A stretch of 64,000 bases of DNA from Phytophthora colocasiae (Eukaryota; Oomycota; Peronosporomycetes; Peronosporales; Peronosporaceae), in contig JAGKQI010000045.1 of the NCBI GenBank assembly GCA_018806915.1, forward strand, positions 248,001 through 312,000, in the 5' to 3' direction. A program made the translations under genes and the position numbers. The notes beneath the pieces were generated by a model. It made no database searches, was not told the origin of the DNA, and saw only the letters and a program-made list of their open reading frames with translations. The first letter of the stretch is position 1. Each line of letters begins with the position of its first letter. Of the stretch, positions 1 to 9,434 are shown one piece after another.

Positions 1-407
1 TGGAGCTTGTGAACTGGCGGTGATAGGCGCTTAATACCTTGCAGAAGTACCGTGAAGTCGGGTGATGCCGTGAGGTCGATTCCAATGTAGCTCTTATGGT
101 ACCACCGGATGCTGGCCAGCTTAAGTTTGATGGTCCCAAACGTATTTCCTTGCCGAGCCTTGTTCCATCCATACTTCCAACAGTATACAGCAAAGCACCC
201 CAGCTTCTTGTTCGCCGCGCGACCTGGTTCCGTAATCCATGGTGACCAACCTAATTGGTGTGAGAATGTGCACCACTGGTGCCAGTGTGTTGAGTACTTC
301 CCGGAAGTTGAACCTGCGAGAGCATGTCCGCGGAGCACGTCTCCCAAAGACTCATGAGATACTCGAACGGTGGAAGAATCTGTATCTGTGTCCAAGAATT
401 GGATAAG
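1..407 (-). CDS. Tyrosine recombinase, N-terminal part, cut by window edge
   Basis: Reading the minus strand in the -1 frame relative to the RT gene gives about 135 codons with no stop, from just after a TAA at 408-410 to the window edge. It contains the core-binding (SAM-like) domain pattern of DIRS recombinases: a YSTHWHQW helix, then a WSPWI motif, then NKARQGNTFGTIKLKLASIR and WYHKSYIG. The catalytic R-H-R-Y residues would lie beyond the edge. There is no ATG in the visible part, and the frame overlaps the last ~150 nt of the RT gene, so translation probably depends on a frameshift or processing of a shared transcript. I found this frame by reading the sequence directly; it is recognised by family pattern, not by a search. 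Confidence 0.75.
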
Positions 408-2557
408 TTAGTCCACAGAGGGTATAATGAATGATTTGCGCTCCAGGCCCTGGATCCAGCGTCCGCCATCGTATTGTTGTCCCCTGGTATGTGTGCTGCT
501 GAACATGAGAATGAGTGTTGGAATTCTGCCAGGGAAATGAGCCTGTTGTAAGCTCGTGCTATTGGATGTTGACTTGCACGTTTTTCAAGCCAAGCGACCG
601 CACTGGTATTGTCGATCCACATTCGGACGTGGGTTTTGTCACGCCCTGTTGATGTCCACCTTGGACCCCAATGGAGTGCTGCGAGGGCAGGCCCCATCAG
701 TTCGCGGACATTGATCGAGTTGTGTGTTTTTGTGACGGCAAATGTTTGTCGTACCGCTTCGCTGAATTGCACGCGGATGTACTGCTTGAGCTGTGGTTCC
801 AATACGCACACACCAGTATCTGAAGCGTCCATGAAGACGTGGCGTGACGGTGGCAGTAGCTGTGCGAAATGTTCCACTGGAATGGAGTTGAATTTCTTCC
901 CCTGGGTAAGCACGGCTAGATACCATCTCAAATCTTCGCGAACGTCTTTGGGTAATTGGTGACGAACGTGATGACGTGGAAATGTTGTCACGAACACTTG
1001 GAGATTTTGATAGAATGCCCGGGCCGGCGGAAAGCAGGTTGAAACGTAGCGGAGACTTCCTAATAATTTGTTGATTGTTGAGCGCGTGGATTTGTCGGCG
1101 TGGAGGAGTTCTTGAATGCGTAGTCGTGCTTTGGCAATTTTATCATCGGGAACCGCCACCGTTCCAGACACCGTATTCCACATCAAACCGAGAGCCTTGA
1201 GCTCGGTAGACCATCCTGTGAATTTCTTCTCGTTTACTGCTGTGGGTCCCAGCACTGTCGCCATTGCCTTCCGCAGTGCCCAGTTGGCTTCCTCACACCG
1301 AGTTCCTGTGTTAACTTCGAGGCACGTGTGGTCGTCGCACCAGTAGTTCCCCACGAAGCAGGTCGAATCGAGCGGTGACAGAAATCGATGTGGCCGTTGC
1401 TGCTGGTACAAGTAATTGATCAGTGACCCGGCGACCGCGTAAAACGCTGGAGATCCGCACCAGCCAAATCCGCAGGCTAAGTCGATCACGATGTACCCGT
1501 CAAACCGAAATCCGAACATGTGAACGTGTTCTGCTGCTACTGGAATGTGTCGAAATGCGCCCGAGACATCGCCAAGCATTATCAAAATCACATGACCGGG
1601 AAATCTGGTTCGTAGCTCAAAAATTCGACGAGCAATATCGCGAGGGGGGTTGTATGAAATCTCCAGAAATGTACTTCGATCCGTAAAGTCGTTGACAGAG
1701 GCATCGGGTGGGTAAGAGTAGTCATTGATGACCCGGATCGTTGCCAGTGACTGTGATTTTTCTGTGACTCCAACCGGGCTGATGTAGATTTCAGGCCACT
1801 GATTCAGTAGATCGGCTTCCACAACGAGATAGCGTCCTTCTTGTTCGCCTTTGAAGATGTGGTCTCGTAGTTGCTGGTAATGGGCGGCCGGAATTTTATG
1901 GTTAGAAGGTCGCGAGAGCTGTCTGGCAAGTCTGTTTGGTTTCCACGCGGGTACGACACCATGCCGAATTATTGAATTCCACTGGGTTGTGAGCTGATTG
2001 ATCTCCGGTTTCGTGGAGACGGTCAGTTCGAACAAATCCTTGTTCGGCCTGGGATCTGATGGTGTCTGATGCCGATAAACTCTTACAAACTGAGCCAGTT
2101 CTAAACCAGAGCGTCGTGCTACGCTGAACACTGCACTGATACGCTTTTTGTCAAGTTCTCCATGTTGCACAGCGTTTGTGTTCGGTAACTGCACGCCATA
2201 CCGTTCGGCGAATTGGCGAAAGACCTCATCTCGCTTTTCTGCCGAGGCTTGCCTGATGGCCGTCTGGGTTCGATGAAAACTGTCAAGTGCACTCTTCCCT
2301 CGCTGGATGAATAACTCATCTTCTGATAGTGATGGCTGGATCGTCTGAATTGCATTTTTAAGAGCCTGTACTCCTGAAGTCTGAGACACAAGAGCCTGTA
2401 CTCTCACGTTGTATTGATCTGTTTCGGCACTGTCAAGTGCATCCGTCCCTCGCTGGAGGAATAACGCATCTTCTGATATTGATAACTGGACAGTCTGAAT
2501 TGTATTTTCAAGAGCCTGTACTCCTGAAGTCTGAGACGCAAGAGCCTGTACTCTCAT
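251..2557 (-). CDS. Reverse transcriptase-RNase H of DIRS-like element
   Basis: A 768 residue protein that would copy the element RNA into DNA. The N-terminus holds two copies of a 50-residue block (residues 2-51 and 52-93, both beginning RVQAL and containing SQTSGVQAL). The RT domain spans roughly 200-520, with the first catalytic aspartate in GDVSGAF (D330) and the second motif as WCDDH (D408, D409), an uncommon form of the usual YxDD. RNase H follows at about 570-705: D577 in FMDAS, E619 in VREL, D649 in WIDN and D699 in MADAGSR, so the acidic set looks complete. The gene lies 126 nt after the gag-like gene, and its 3' end overlaps the recombinase frame. All motifs are intact, so it may be functional. 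Confidence 0.85.
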   Translation of the reverse strand: MRVQALASQTSGVQALENTIQTVQLSISEDALFLQRGTDALDSAETDQYNVRVQALVSQTSGVQALKNAIQTIQPSLSEDELFIQRGKSALDSFHRTQTAIRQASAEKRDEVFRQFAERYGVQLPNTNAVQHGELDKKRISAVFSVARRSGLELAQFVRVYRHQTPSDPRPNKDLFELTVSTKPEINQLTTQWNSIIRHGVVPAWKPNRLARQLSRPSNHKIPAAHYQQLRDHIFKGEQEGRYLVVEADLLNQWPEIYISPVGVTEKSQSLATIRVINDYSYPPDASVNDFTDRSTFLEISYNPPRDIARRIFELRTRFPGHVILIMLGDVSGAFRHIPVAAEHVHMFGFRFDGYIVIDLACGFGWCGSPAFYAVAGSLINYLYQQQRPHRFLSPLDSTCFVGNYWCDDHTCLEVNTGTRCEEANWALRKAMATVLGPTAVNEKKFTGWSTELKALGLMWNTVSGTVAVPDDKIAKARLRIQELLHADKSTRSTINKLLGSLRYVSTCFPPARAFYQNLQVFVTTFPRHHVRHQLPKDVREDLRWYLAVLTQGKKFNSIPVEHFAQLLPPSRHVFMDASDTGVCVLEPQLKQYIRVQFSEAVRQTFAVTKTHNSINVRELMGPALAALHWGPRWTSTGRDKTHVRMWIDNTSAVAWLEKRASQHPIARAYNRLISLAEFQHSFSCSAAHIPGDNNTMADAGSRAWSANHSLYPLWTNLSNSWTQIQILPPFEYLMSLWETCSADMLSQVQLPGSTQHTGTSGAHSHTN

Positions 2558-2683
2558 GTTGTGGAGATCTGTCCCGGAAGCATGTACTCCCGCTGCTGAG
2601 AACTGAGACTGCCCACAACCGACATGTAGCGATGGCTGGGCTATCTGTCCGTGACATACCGGATCTGGGGCAGCAGGTTGGCG

Positions 2684-4525
2684 TCACAGATCGGCAAATT
2701 CTGACGCTAGTCCACCGAAGTTTGTGTCGATGTAGGCCTTAGCATCGGCAGGGAGTGCGAGTGGCTTGAAGTGCGCTCGACTAGGGTCGAAGCAGTGACC
2801 CTGAGTTGGTCCCGTGCACCCTTTCTTCGACAAGTAGCGCATACACAGTGTCTTGTGGCCTTGTTTAGGCAACATGTTGAGCAGCTCGCGAGGTACAGTG
2901 GATTGTTTTGCTGTGCGAACGGGGTTTGGTCGGTTCGTCGTTGTTCCTCGTGGTTGTTTCGGTAATACCTGAGCTGTTCTCTGCTTCTGTTGAAGGGCTT
3001 CGTATAGTTCCATCAGATGGTCATCCTTTCTGGTGAACTCGAGTCCAACTTGCACTGCTGTCTGGAGGTTTGATGCAATGATCTCACTGCGGAAGTTCCC
3101 GAGTTTGGAGTTTATCCAGTGGACCAGCATATTGCACGCGACCACGTCGGGTTGTGAGAGCACTGACATTCTAGCCATGAACGCCGCACCAGTCTTGATG
3201 AAGTCATAGACAGTGTTGTTGTAGAATCCTTGGGCAAAGAGGAGCAGCGTCTCGAAGGCGTCGAAAATGTCGCGGAGACAGGAAGGAGGTGAAGCCGGCT
3301 GAAGTGCATTCGATCGTCCGAAGTTCGTCATGTTTATGCCCGTCATTGACGAGTGTGACTCAAGCTCCTGAATGAAGCGCCGGAAATGCATCACTGACAA
3401 GCCTCTGATGCCAAAGCTGAGATCATATGCGAGTCGTAGCACTGGGGGAGTCGCTAAAAACTTGGTCCGGGGTCCTTGTTGCGCAGATTCAATATCAAAT
3501 TGCGGGTTCTTACCGAGTAATGAGGGGTGGACAACTGCGTCGTGAACGAGCTTCTCCATAGCCGAAGGGCGGAACGCTGAGGCTTGAGCGTCACCAGTTG
3601 TCTGCACCACAGGGATGTCGACCTGGTCCAGGATAAGATCGTCGTGTTCTTCTGGTGGACTTGGGCGGTACCGCTTGTGGAGCGATCGGTTCTGGAAGCG
3701 GACACTGTTGATGTCGTCTCGCTGTAAAACTTGGTCCTCGGTTTTACCTTCGTCATCTGAATCACTAAAAGCGAGGTTAATATTGTTAGTCATGTCAGGT
3801 GAAGATCCTAACTGCGCTGCATCCGAGGTGGCCTGAGTATCCGTAAAAACGTCAGAATGGTTACCACTGCGTCCGTCGAGCTCGCAGTCGACAATGTGCT
3901 GGCGGCGGACTGATACAATTTCCAGTGTGTCGGGTTTGATGAGGGAAACAATCTCCTCAGGGTTGAACGGTACGCTTAACATCGTCGTCGTCACGCTTAC
4001 TGGAAGACCGGATCTGCTTTTCCCACATGCCACAATCACCTCATTTTGGCGATCCAGTAGCTCGAGTGCGTTTAAGGCCATCACGTTGACGGAAGCGCCG
4101 GTTTGTAGAGCATAGTTGAGCCGATCAACAGCGATTATTGTTGGAGGGGTCGTTAGACCAACCCTGAGAGACGAGATGCCGCATCGTACATGTAGTTGGG
4201 CTAATTTAGCGTCCATGCTGTAGCCGGTAACCAATCCGTAAGCCCATTGATCACTCGCTTCTCCGTTTGTCTGGACAAATGCAATCGGGTGGCCTACGTA
4301 GGATCCCGCCCAGTGCTCGGTTTCATCGTCACTAACGATGCGATGGCGTAAGGAGGAGACCTTGACATCAAACTCTGGGTTCTCCTCGGTGCTGTCTGGC
4401 CCAGTGCGTCTTACAGTAGCCGATGTCCCATGAACCTTCGTAACGCGCACATACGTGAAGTTTTCGAGTGAAGGCACGAGCGTAGGGCCTACGAAGGCAA
4501 TATCTCCCGCGGTTATAGTGGGCAT
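2684..4525 (-). CDS. Gag-like protein of DIRS-like element
   Basis: A 613 residue protein encoded first in the element, where DIRS elements keep their gag-like gene. The N-terminal half resembles nothing I can name, with an acidic stretch near the middle (DSDDEGKTED). Near the C-terminus is a CCCH-type cluster, C561-x8-C570-x7-C578-x6-H585, which is a plausible RNA-binding zinc finger and suits a nucleocapsid role. The start is the first ATG after a non-coding leader of about 190 nt. Function is inferred from position and the zinc-binding pattern only. Confidence 0.7.
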   Translation of the reverse strand: MPTITAGDIAFVGPTLVPSLENFTYVRVTKVHGTSATVRRTGPDSTEENPEFDVKVSSLRHRIVSDDETEHWAGSYVGHPIAFVQTNGEASDQWAYGLVTGYSMDAKLAQLHVRCGISSLRVGLTTPPTIIAVDRLNYALQTGASVNVMALNALELLDRQNEVIVACGKSRSGLPVSVTTTMLSVPFNPEEIVSLIKPDTLEIVSVRRQHIVDCELDGRSGNHSDVFTDTQATSDAAQLGSSPDMTNNINLAFSDSDDEGKTEDQVLQRDDINSVRFQNRSLHKRYRPSPPEEHDDLILDQVDIPVVQTTGDAQASAFRPSAMEKLVHDAVVHPSLLGKNPQFDIESAQQGPRTKFLATPPVLRLAYDLSFGIRGLSVMHFRRFIQELESHSSMTGINMTNFGRSNALQPASPPSCLRDIFDAFETLLLFAQGFYNNTVYDFIKTGAAFMARMSVLSQPDVVACNMLVHWINSKLGNFRSEIIASNLQTAVQVGLEFTRKDDHLMELYEALQQKQRTAQVLPKQPRGTTTNRPNPVRTAKQSTVPRELLNMLPKQGHKTLCMRYLSKKGCTGPTQGHCFDPSRAHFKPLALPADAKAYIDTNFGGLASEFADL

Positions 4526-4711
4526 AGGTTGAGAACCAACGGGGTTTGAGGCTCTTGGGCTCGTTATCGGCAGGCAGAAAACTGGAAAGTGAGCCTCCTA
4601 CAGACTCTTAGCTTCCTGTCCGTTACTGTCGTCTTGGGTTCTGATCCTAACTATACGTGAAACTCGTATCGATTGATCCGGAAAACGAAGCATCCTCCGG
4701 ATGCTTACCAT

Positions 4712-4809
4712 GTACCAGAAGGCTTGAGCTGGTCCAGATCACTCGCGGACGCCCCATTAGCGCCATTCTTGGGTCCTGCAAGCCCCAGGATCTGCGCTAA
4801 GTCGCTCAT
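4712..4809 (-). pseudogene. DMAP1/SWC4-like N-terminal fragment, inverted relative to the array
   Basis: About 33 codons starting MSDLAQILGLAGPK, matching the start of the DMAP1-like fragment in every array unit (MSDVAQILGLAGPK), then cut off at the edge of the DIRS element. The reading frame ends soon after in TGG TAA. It lies in the opposite orientation to the array and still carries its upstream spacer (4810-5088). It is therefore an isolated relic of the sequence that gave rise to the left part of the array unit. The family name rests on my recollection of the conserved DMAP1 N-terminus. Confidence 0.6.
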
Positions 4810-5088
4810 ATTGCTAAAAAGGCCATACATGCTCTTTCGTCGAAAAACACCATAGCTGAAGAAGAACACCTCTTCTGGGCCTTTGAGACTGTGTTTGGTC
4901 TTCTCTCGCTACTTATGAAGGATAAACGCATCGTAAGCTGTCATTTGTTTCGAATGATTCACTCAATGTCTTGGTATTTCATGTAGATGTATCAACATTT
5001 ACCAGCACACAATTTCCATGCAGAGACTACTCGCAAGTCACAAATCTCTTCTCCGAGCCATCAATCGGCTACACAAAGGAGGCGCATT
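4810..5088 (-). other. Relic of the spacer between DMAP1-like and coiled-coil genes
   Basis: Read on the minus strand, this matches the spacer found in each array unit (for example 28050-28376), including the conserved stretches around GCATGGAAATTGTGTG and CAGTCTCAAAGGCCCAGAAG. It ends at GGCGCATT where a terminal-inverted-repeat element has inserted. The spacer resumes at 7204, so the original sequence was continuous through TTGATGCTTAGAGGC. Confidence 0.7.
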
Positions 5089-7203
5089 AGAGCGAATAAG
5101 AGAGACTTTGAATTTTGAGTTTGAAGCCAAAAAGTACAATAAAAAGTGCGTGCGAACTTAGCGCCGCGGCGCCAGGCGCGTCTGGGACATTTCGAACTGC
5201 AAAATCCCAAATTGCTGCAGTGCAAAGTACGGATTCGTGTGGCGAAGTGGGTGAACACTTTTGACCGCCCAGGGGGTTGCGTATAGTGTGCCGTCCAAAA
5301 AGAACAACCCAGACACTAAAAACTCCAAAAGAGAGTTAGTAGTAAGGTGTCCAGTTGGAGTGAGTCAGCACCACCTTCCGGTGTCCAAATGGGTGTCCGG
5401 AAAGTGGCTTGGCGTGTGACCTTGTGACTACCCTCGTAGGTGTCGTTTGTCTTCGAACGCGAGGAGTCTGCACCGAAAGTGTTATCTCCAAAAGATTGTA
5501 GAACTAGATCCGGAGGGAGAGTGCTAACCAAATAAACACTTCCCAAACGGTGGTTAATTAGTCCGAAAGTGGGTAAGCACTTATAAGCAAAGTACTTCCC
5601 CTCCAACAGTTAACCAAATATACAAGAGAGTTAAACCAAATATACAACCGCTTCTTATTCTTTTCGGCCCTCGAGCGGTGGGCACTCCAAATGCCAGTAC
5701 GACTAGAGCAAAGTCCGGAACACTGGCACAGTTCCGGGGCTCTTTAAACAGCGCACCACTTCCGATAGATTCACTAGGAATCTCCGGAAGAATAGAGTTC
5801 AATATATATGTCCCAAATACTATGTAGTATTTAAGAACACACACAACCAATACAGTCCAAACACACAAGCAGTCAAATCAATCAATTTTAGGGGTGACTA
5901 CCACTAACCTCCCAAAACGCAGTTATAATATGAAATAATACCCGAAAGTATCAACTGGAATATGAAATGGAAGGGGTCACGCCCGGGATACGCCGCCCGG
6001 ATCACCTTTCCAACTTGGTCTTACCCTGGTGGAGATTCACGCGGCGGTGACGCTTGTCGACGCGGCCTGACGCTTGTTCGGCTACACGTGAAGCCCTCTT
6101 CTCGAGGCTGGTCCACGGCTCCTCACAGTGTGTCTTGGGAACACCTTCCAAGACTTTGCACTTGCGCCCTTGGTGGCAAATTGAACTCTCTTTAATGTAT
6201 AATAGCTAGCACTAGCTAAACATGCAAAAATATACTTGGTTTCACTATGTAGTAGGGGCGTCTCATCAGGAAGAGGCTTGCGTTTCAGTAGAATACCATA
6301 GAGTCGAAGAACATGGAAGAATTCCAGCTGGCTCCGGACACACCATCGTCGGTCGTCTTGGTCGGTCGGAAATATATGGGCTTGAGTATACTCGAAACTC
6401 AACCAGGATACTGGGTACAAACCAGACAGTCACCGATAGTCCAACGTTAACCTCCACTTCGAACCTTCGACTGCTAGCTTGGGTCTCGCATATACTCCAG
6501 AAATATACCCCCTTGGTCATGGCGTTACCGAAAAGTCACTTGGTTTCGAGTATGTCAGGATCTTTTGGAGTCGCTTCCATCTTTTGGTTGGTGACCCCTT
6601 CCCTCGTCCCTTGGCACCCATGATTGTGCCTTAACCCTGAAATCGTCTGGACCAATAATATCTTCAACGCCGCTCTGGCTCTGGGAACCGGCAGTCCATA
6701 GAAAATTTGTAGAGTCACAGCTTCACATTCGATTCATTCATTTTGACGCAAAATGCAGCCGGAAAGGGCGGGAAAAGGCGCGTCACCGCGGCGCGTCACA
6801 CGGGGTGAGTGCGGAATGAATGTTTTTGAGGCGTCCACGCTCAACAAGCTATCTGTCAAGTCCACGGAGCGCATCAACGACATACGTCCGATAAGGCAGC
6901 GTCTGCAGTACGGATGCTGTTAGCTACAGAACGAACGATATATGCATCTATAGGACTGCTATCGAGCAGGAAGCCCCGCGCACGCCTTGTCTGGAGCAAT
7001 TCCGTTTTGCTCAAGGTATGTAGAGTGATTGTAGGACATCAAATTCAAATTCAATTTGCTCTTATCGCGCTTCCATTTTGAACTGCAATTTGGGTGCGAA
7101 CCTTGAGTCTACCGAGAAAAGTCACCGCCCCCGGAAAAGCGCGAGTAAAGTGCGATTCAAAACTGCCTTCAAATTCAGGACTCAACTCTCTCTTATTCGC
7201 TGT
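5089..7203. mobile_element. Terminal-inverted-repeat DNA element, non-autonomous, 2.1 kb
   Basis: The ends are inverted repeats: the left begins AGAGCGAATAAGAGAG and the right, reverse complemented, begins ACAGCGAATAAGAGAG, one mismatch in 16. Similarity continues patchily inward, with CCCAAATTGC near both ends. The element interrupts the DMAP1/coiled-coil spacer, and the interrupted sequence is flanked by ATT on both sides (5086-5088 and 7204-7206), consistent with a 3 bp target-site duplication. I see no transposase in the interior. It holds AT-rich and CCGCC-rich stretches and several short open frames that I judge to be chance. A 3 bp duplication fits the PIF/Harbinger group, but superfamily is not assignable from this alone. 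Confidence 0.65.
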
Positions 7204-7390
7204 ATTGATGCTTAGAGGCTACACCGGAAAACAACCATTTTACATCGAGGGCGATCGTCACGGGAAACACAGTCCCTTCGCCGTATACTTCCGCCATCTT
7301 CTCCTCTCGGAAAGTTCGCAACTGAGAAGAAAGCAACAAACATTCACGCAACACACCGCCCCTTTTTAGTTAATCAGATCACACCACCGG
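7193..7390 (-). pseudogene. Truncated CRN 5' end fused to spacer sequence
   Basis: The region 7239-7387 repeats the upstream region and first codons of the intact CRN gene nearby (9276-9428), including TCTCGGAAAGTTCGC and AGAAGAAAGCAACAAAC. The ATG is at 7297. The coding part lacks an 18 bp in-frame segment present in the intact gene, runs about 20 CRN codons (MAEVYGEGTVFPVTIALDVK), and then passes into the coiled-coil/DMAP1 spacer and the inverted repeat, stopping at 7193-7195 after 34 residues. It is a broken duplicate and keeps only a fragment of the CRN header domain. Confidence 0.7.
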
Positions 7391-7436
7391 TTCGGAACCT
7401 CGGAACTCGACGCCATAACAAATGACCATCGAAAGG

Positions 7437-9350
7437 CTAATGTGATAGATTATACAACCCACGAATCCCCACTAGCCGTACCAAGTCCGTCTCCTTGCCC
7501 TTCGGCCAACCAAACGGTACGAGTAGTCCGTTTCCTGTCACAGTTGAGAAGTTGAATGTGCTCAGCTTGTCTTGCTCGACAACGAAGATAATCTCCATTG
7601 TCTTCACCTCGAAACTTTGGGGCGACTCCGACAGCATCTTCAGCCAACCGTAAAAGTGACCGATGCGGAAAGAATGCTTGTGGGCACTCGTCACTTGCAC
7701 AAAGCGCACATGCTGAGTACGCTTGCACACCATGATAGCGTCATATCCGCCTTGGTTCCATTTTGCTGGCTTGATCCAAACGGGGTGTGTAGAATAAAGC
7801 GCAGGTATTCCATCTCCGACCACAATAGCTGATTCACCCCACTTGTCAACCGTGTTGCCTGCCTCATCGACCAGAGCGAGACCGCCGTTTCGAAGACTTG
7901 CGAAGAACACCATCTCCAACATCCATCCGTTCAATGCTGGGTTTGAACTGTCTCGATGCGTCGACATGAACTTCTTAATAGCCTCTGGACCGCATCTGAC
8001 GGCAATCAGCGTCGCAGCATACTGACTGATCACAGGCGACACTGCACCCACGTCGTGAGGTCGCTTGAACATCCCAAACAGACAGTTGATGCTTGAAGAT
8101 GAACGCTGGCCACTCGTGGCAACAATCGCAGCATCATTTAAAGAATCCACGGCATCGCTTAACTTCGTCGCCACGGTCGCAGTGTCAAAGTGAAACATAT
8201 AGCGACAGGAACCACCTGCGTAGTAGTATTTGGACTCTACCATTGCCTCGCGAGTCATCTCTTCATCTTCTTCCGGCAACACTGCAGGGGCATCCAGACG
8301 TTTTGTCACACTCTCGAATACATCGTCATCCTTGATCGCATTGAGGTACTCATCCAGTGTCCATGACCACACACGGAACTCGCTTGCACGAGTCAGAATC
8401 TCCGTGTCTTCTTGAAGCTTCCCACGGGTGGCAACTGAACAAACAAAAGCAAGCCGCCGCTGTTTCACTCCGTTGCTGTTAAGGAACCATCGGATGCACT
8501 TGCGTGTCAAATTATTAAACTCGTCTGCAGCAGTCCACCCATCAACAAGCACGAGATGGTTCTTCTTGTCATCATCAACCATCAACACATCATCCACGTC
8601 CGAGATATCAAGAATTCGAGTCTTTCGTTCGTCGCCGATGAGGCGCACACATTGCCAATCCATAATCTTGCCTACGTGTATCCACGTCACCATCCATTCA
8701 CTTCTGTTCAGAGTCGACGCGAATGCCATGGCTGTGGTAGACTTTCCCGTTCCAGGAGGGCCGAGAATCCAGCCCAAATGACCTTTGTTCAATACTTTAT
8801 CGCGCAAGAACTCGAATTGGCGGTGAAATGAGGGCCTGCAGTAGAGCATCATGCGATCCGGTGGAAGGCCGGACTCGTTGACATCTTCTTTCTCCAGCAG
8901 GAAGTATTGTGAGCTCCGATCATAAGCGTGTGATCCCCATCGAGTCGACTGCCACTCCAGGCGCCGCTTTTTATTGGGTACCGCACTTTGCTGAGCTTCT
9001 GGGAGTTCCACAAGGACGTGGATCTCTTTGCGCCCCGGCTTAAAGTTCGCGCCAAACAACTCCTTCTTGTTAAGCTTCCACGACGAACGCATCTTCATGT
9101 ACTGCTTGTTGACATCTCCTCGCAGTAAAGTATCCAAGTTGTCGTCGTCCGCCAGCCACTTGGTTTCCCCTTCCCTTTGTGCCAAGTAGAGCGTCAACCT
9201 GGCTGGATCAACTTTGAAGCGCTCATTGACATCTTTCTTCTCCTTCACAATGGCCTTCTGCAGCGCGCTCACTTTCACATCGAGCGCGATCGTCACGGGG
9301 AACACAGTCCCTTCGCCGTATACAGCGCACTCCAGCTCGACTTCCGCCAT
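7437..9350 (-). CDS. Crinkler (CRN) family protein with P-loop NTPase and nuclease-like C-terminus
   Basis: A 637 residue protein from the ATG at 9350; an upstream in-frame ATG would add 19 residues, but the MAEVELECAV start fits the family and is the one present in the duplicate at 7297. Residues 1-118 form the CRN header: a ubiquitin-like fold region, the LFLAK motif in the variant form LYLAQ (54-58), a DWL-type region, and HVLVELP (111-117), the motif that ends the header. An AAA-like NTPase follows, with Walker A GPPGTGKS (197-204) and Walker B LVLVD (266-270). The C-terminal third (about 470-600) has the layout of a PD-(D/E)xK nuclease-like domain (E479, GGYD with D537, VQVT 551-554), which is known downstream of NTPase domains in CRNs. 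I see no signal peptide. CRN proteins are host-targeted or intracellular effectors of oomycetes. The frame is uninterrupted. Confidence 0.85.
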   Translation of the reverse strand: MAEVELECAVYGEGTVFPVTIALDVKVSALQKAIVKEKKDVNERFKVDPARLTLYLAQREGETKWLADDDNLDTLLRGDVNKQYMKMRSSWKLNKKELFGANFKPGRKEIHVLVELPEAQQSAVPNKKRRLEWQSTRWGSHAYDRSSQYFLLEKEDVNESGLPPDRMMLYCRPSFHRQFEFLRDKVLNKGHLGWILGPPGTGKSTTAMAFASTLNRSEWMVTWIHVGKIMDWQCVRLIGDERKTRILDISDVDDVLMVDDDKKNHLVLVDGWTAADEFNNLTRKCIRWFLNSNGVKQRRLAFVCSVATRGKLQEDTEILTRASEFRVWSWTLDEYLNAIKDDDVFESVTKRLDAPAVLPEEDEEMTREAMVESKYYYAGGSCRYMFHFDTATVATKLSDAVDSLNDAAIVATSGQRSSSSINCLFGMFKRPHDVGAVSPVISQYAATLIAVRCGPEAIKKFMSTHRDSSNPALNGWMLEMVFFASLRNGGLALVDEAGNTVDKWGESAIVVGDGIPALYSTHPVWIKPAKWNQGGYDAIMVCKRTQHVRFVQVTSAHKHSFRIGHFYGWLKMLSESPQSFEVKTMEIIFVVEQDKLSTFNFSTVTGNGLLVPFGWPKGKETDLVRLVGIRGLYNLSH

Positions 9351-9360
9351 CTTCTCCTCT

Positions 9361-9380
9361 CGGAAAGTTCGCCACTGAGA
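9361..9380 (-). promoter_or_regulatory. Initiator-like element of the CRN gene
   Basis: On the minus strand TCTCAGTGGCGAACTTTCCG lies 11-30 nt before the CRN ATG. It resembles the oomycete initiator plus flanking region (consensus near TCATT..NCAWTTT) and the better-conserved element before the coiled-coil genes. It is also kept in the truncated duplicate near 7310-7330. Confidence 0.4.
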
Positions 9381-9434
9381 AGAAAGCAACAAACACTCAC
9401 GCAACACACCGCTTAATCAGATCACACCAATCAC

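Larger units (their letters stand above)
1..4711 (-). mobile_element. DIRS-like tyrosine-recombinase retroelement, left part outside window
   Basis: Three minus-strand reading frames follow each other in the order gag-like, reverse transcriptase-RNase H, and the beginning of a tyrosine recombinase. This is the order of DIRS/Ngaro-class retroelements, which integrate with a tyrosine recombinase rather than a DDE integrase. The right boundary is placed where DMAP1-like sequence begins, near 4712. Just inside it is a small inverted repeat (4689-4705, 7 bp arms, AGCATCC and GGATGCT). The termini on the other side lie outside the window, so completeness cannot be judged. The class assignment is firm from RT plus recombinase; the exact boundary is inferred. 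Confidence 0.8.

Noticed and set aside
109..357. An 82 codon plus-strand frame at the left edge
   Set aside because: It is antisense to the recombinase frame, which has clear family motifs.
5300..6230. A solo LTR or Copia remnant
   Set aside because: Some stretches (YGLEYTR on plus near 6375, repeated TGTCC words) recall LTR-element sequence, but there is no second copy, target duplication or continuous domain to support it.
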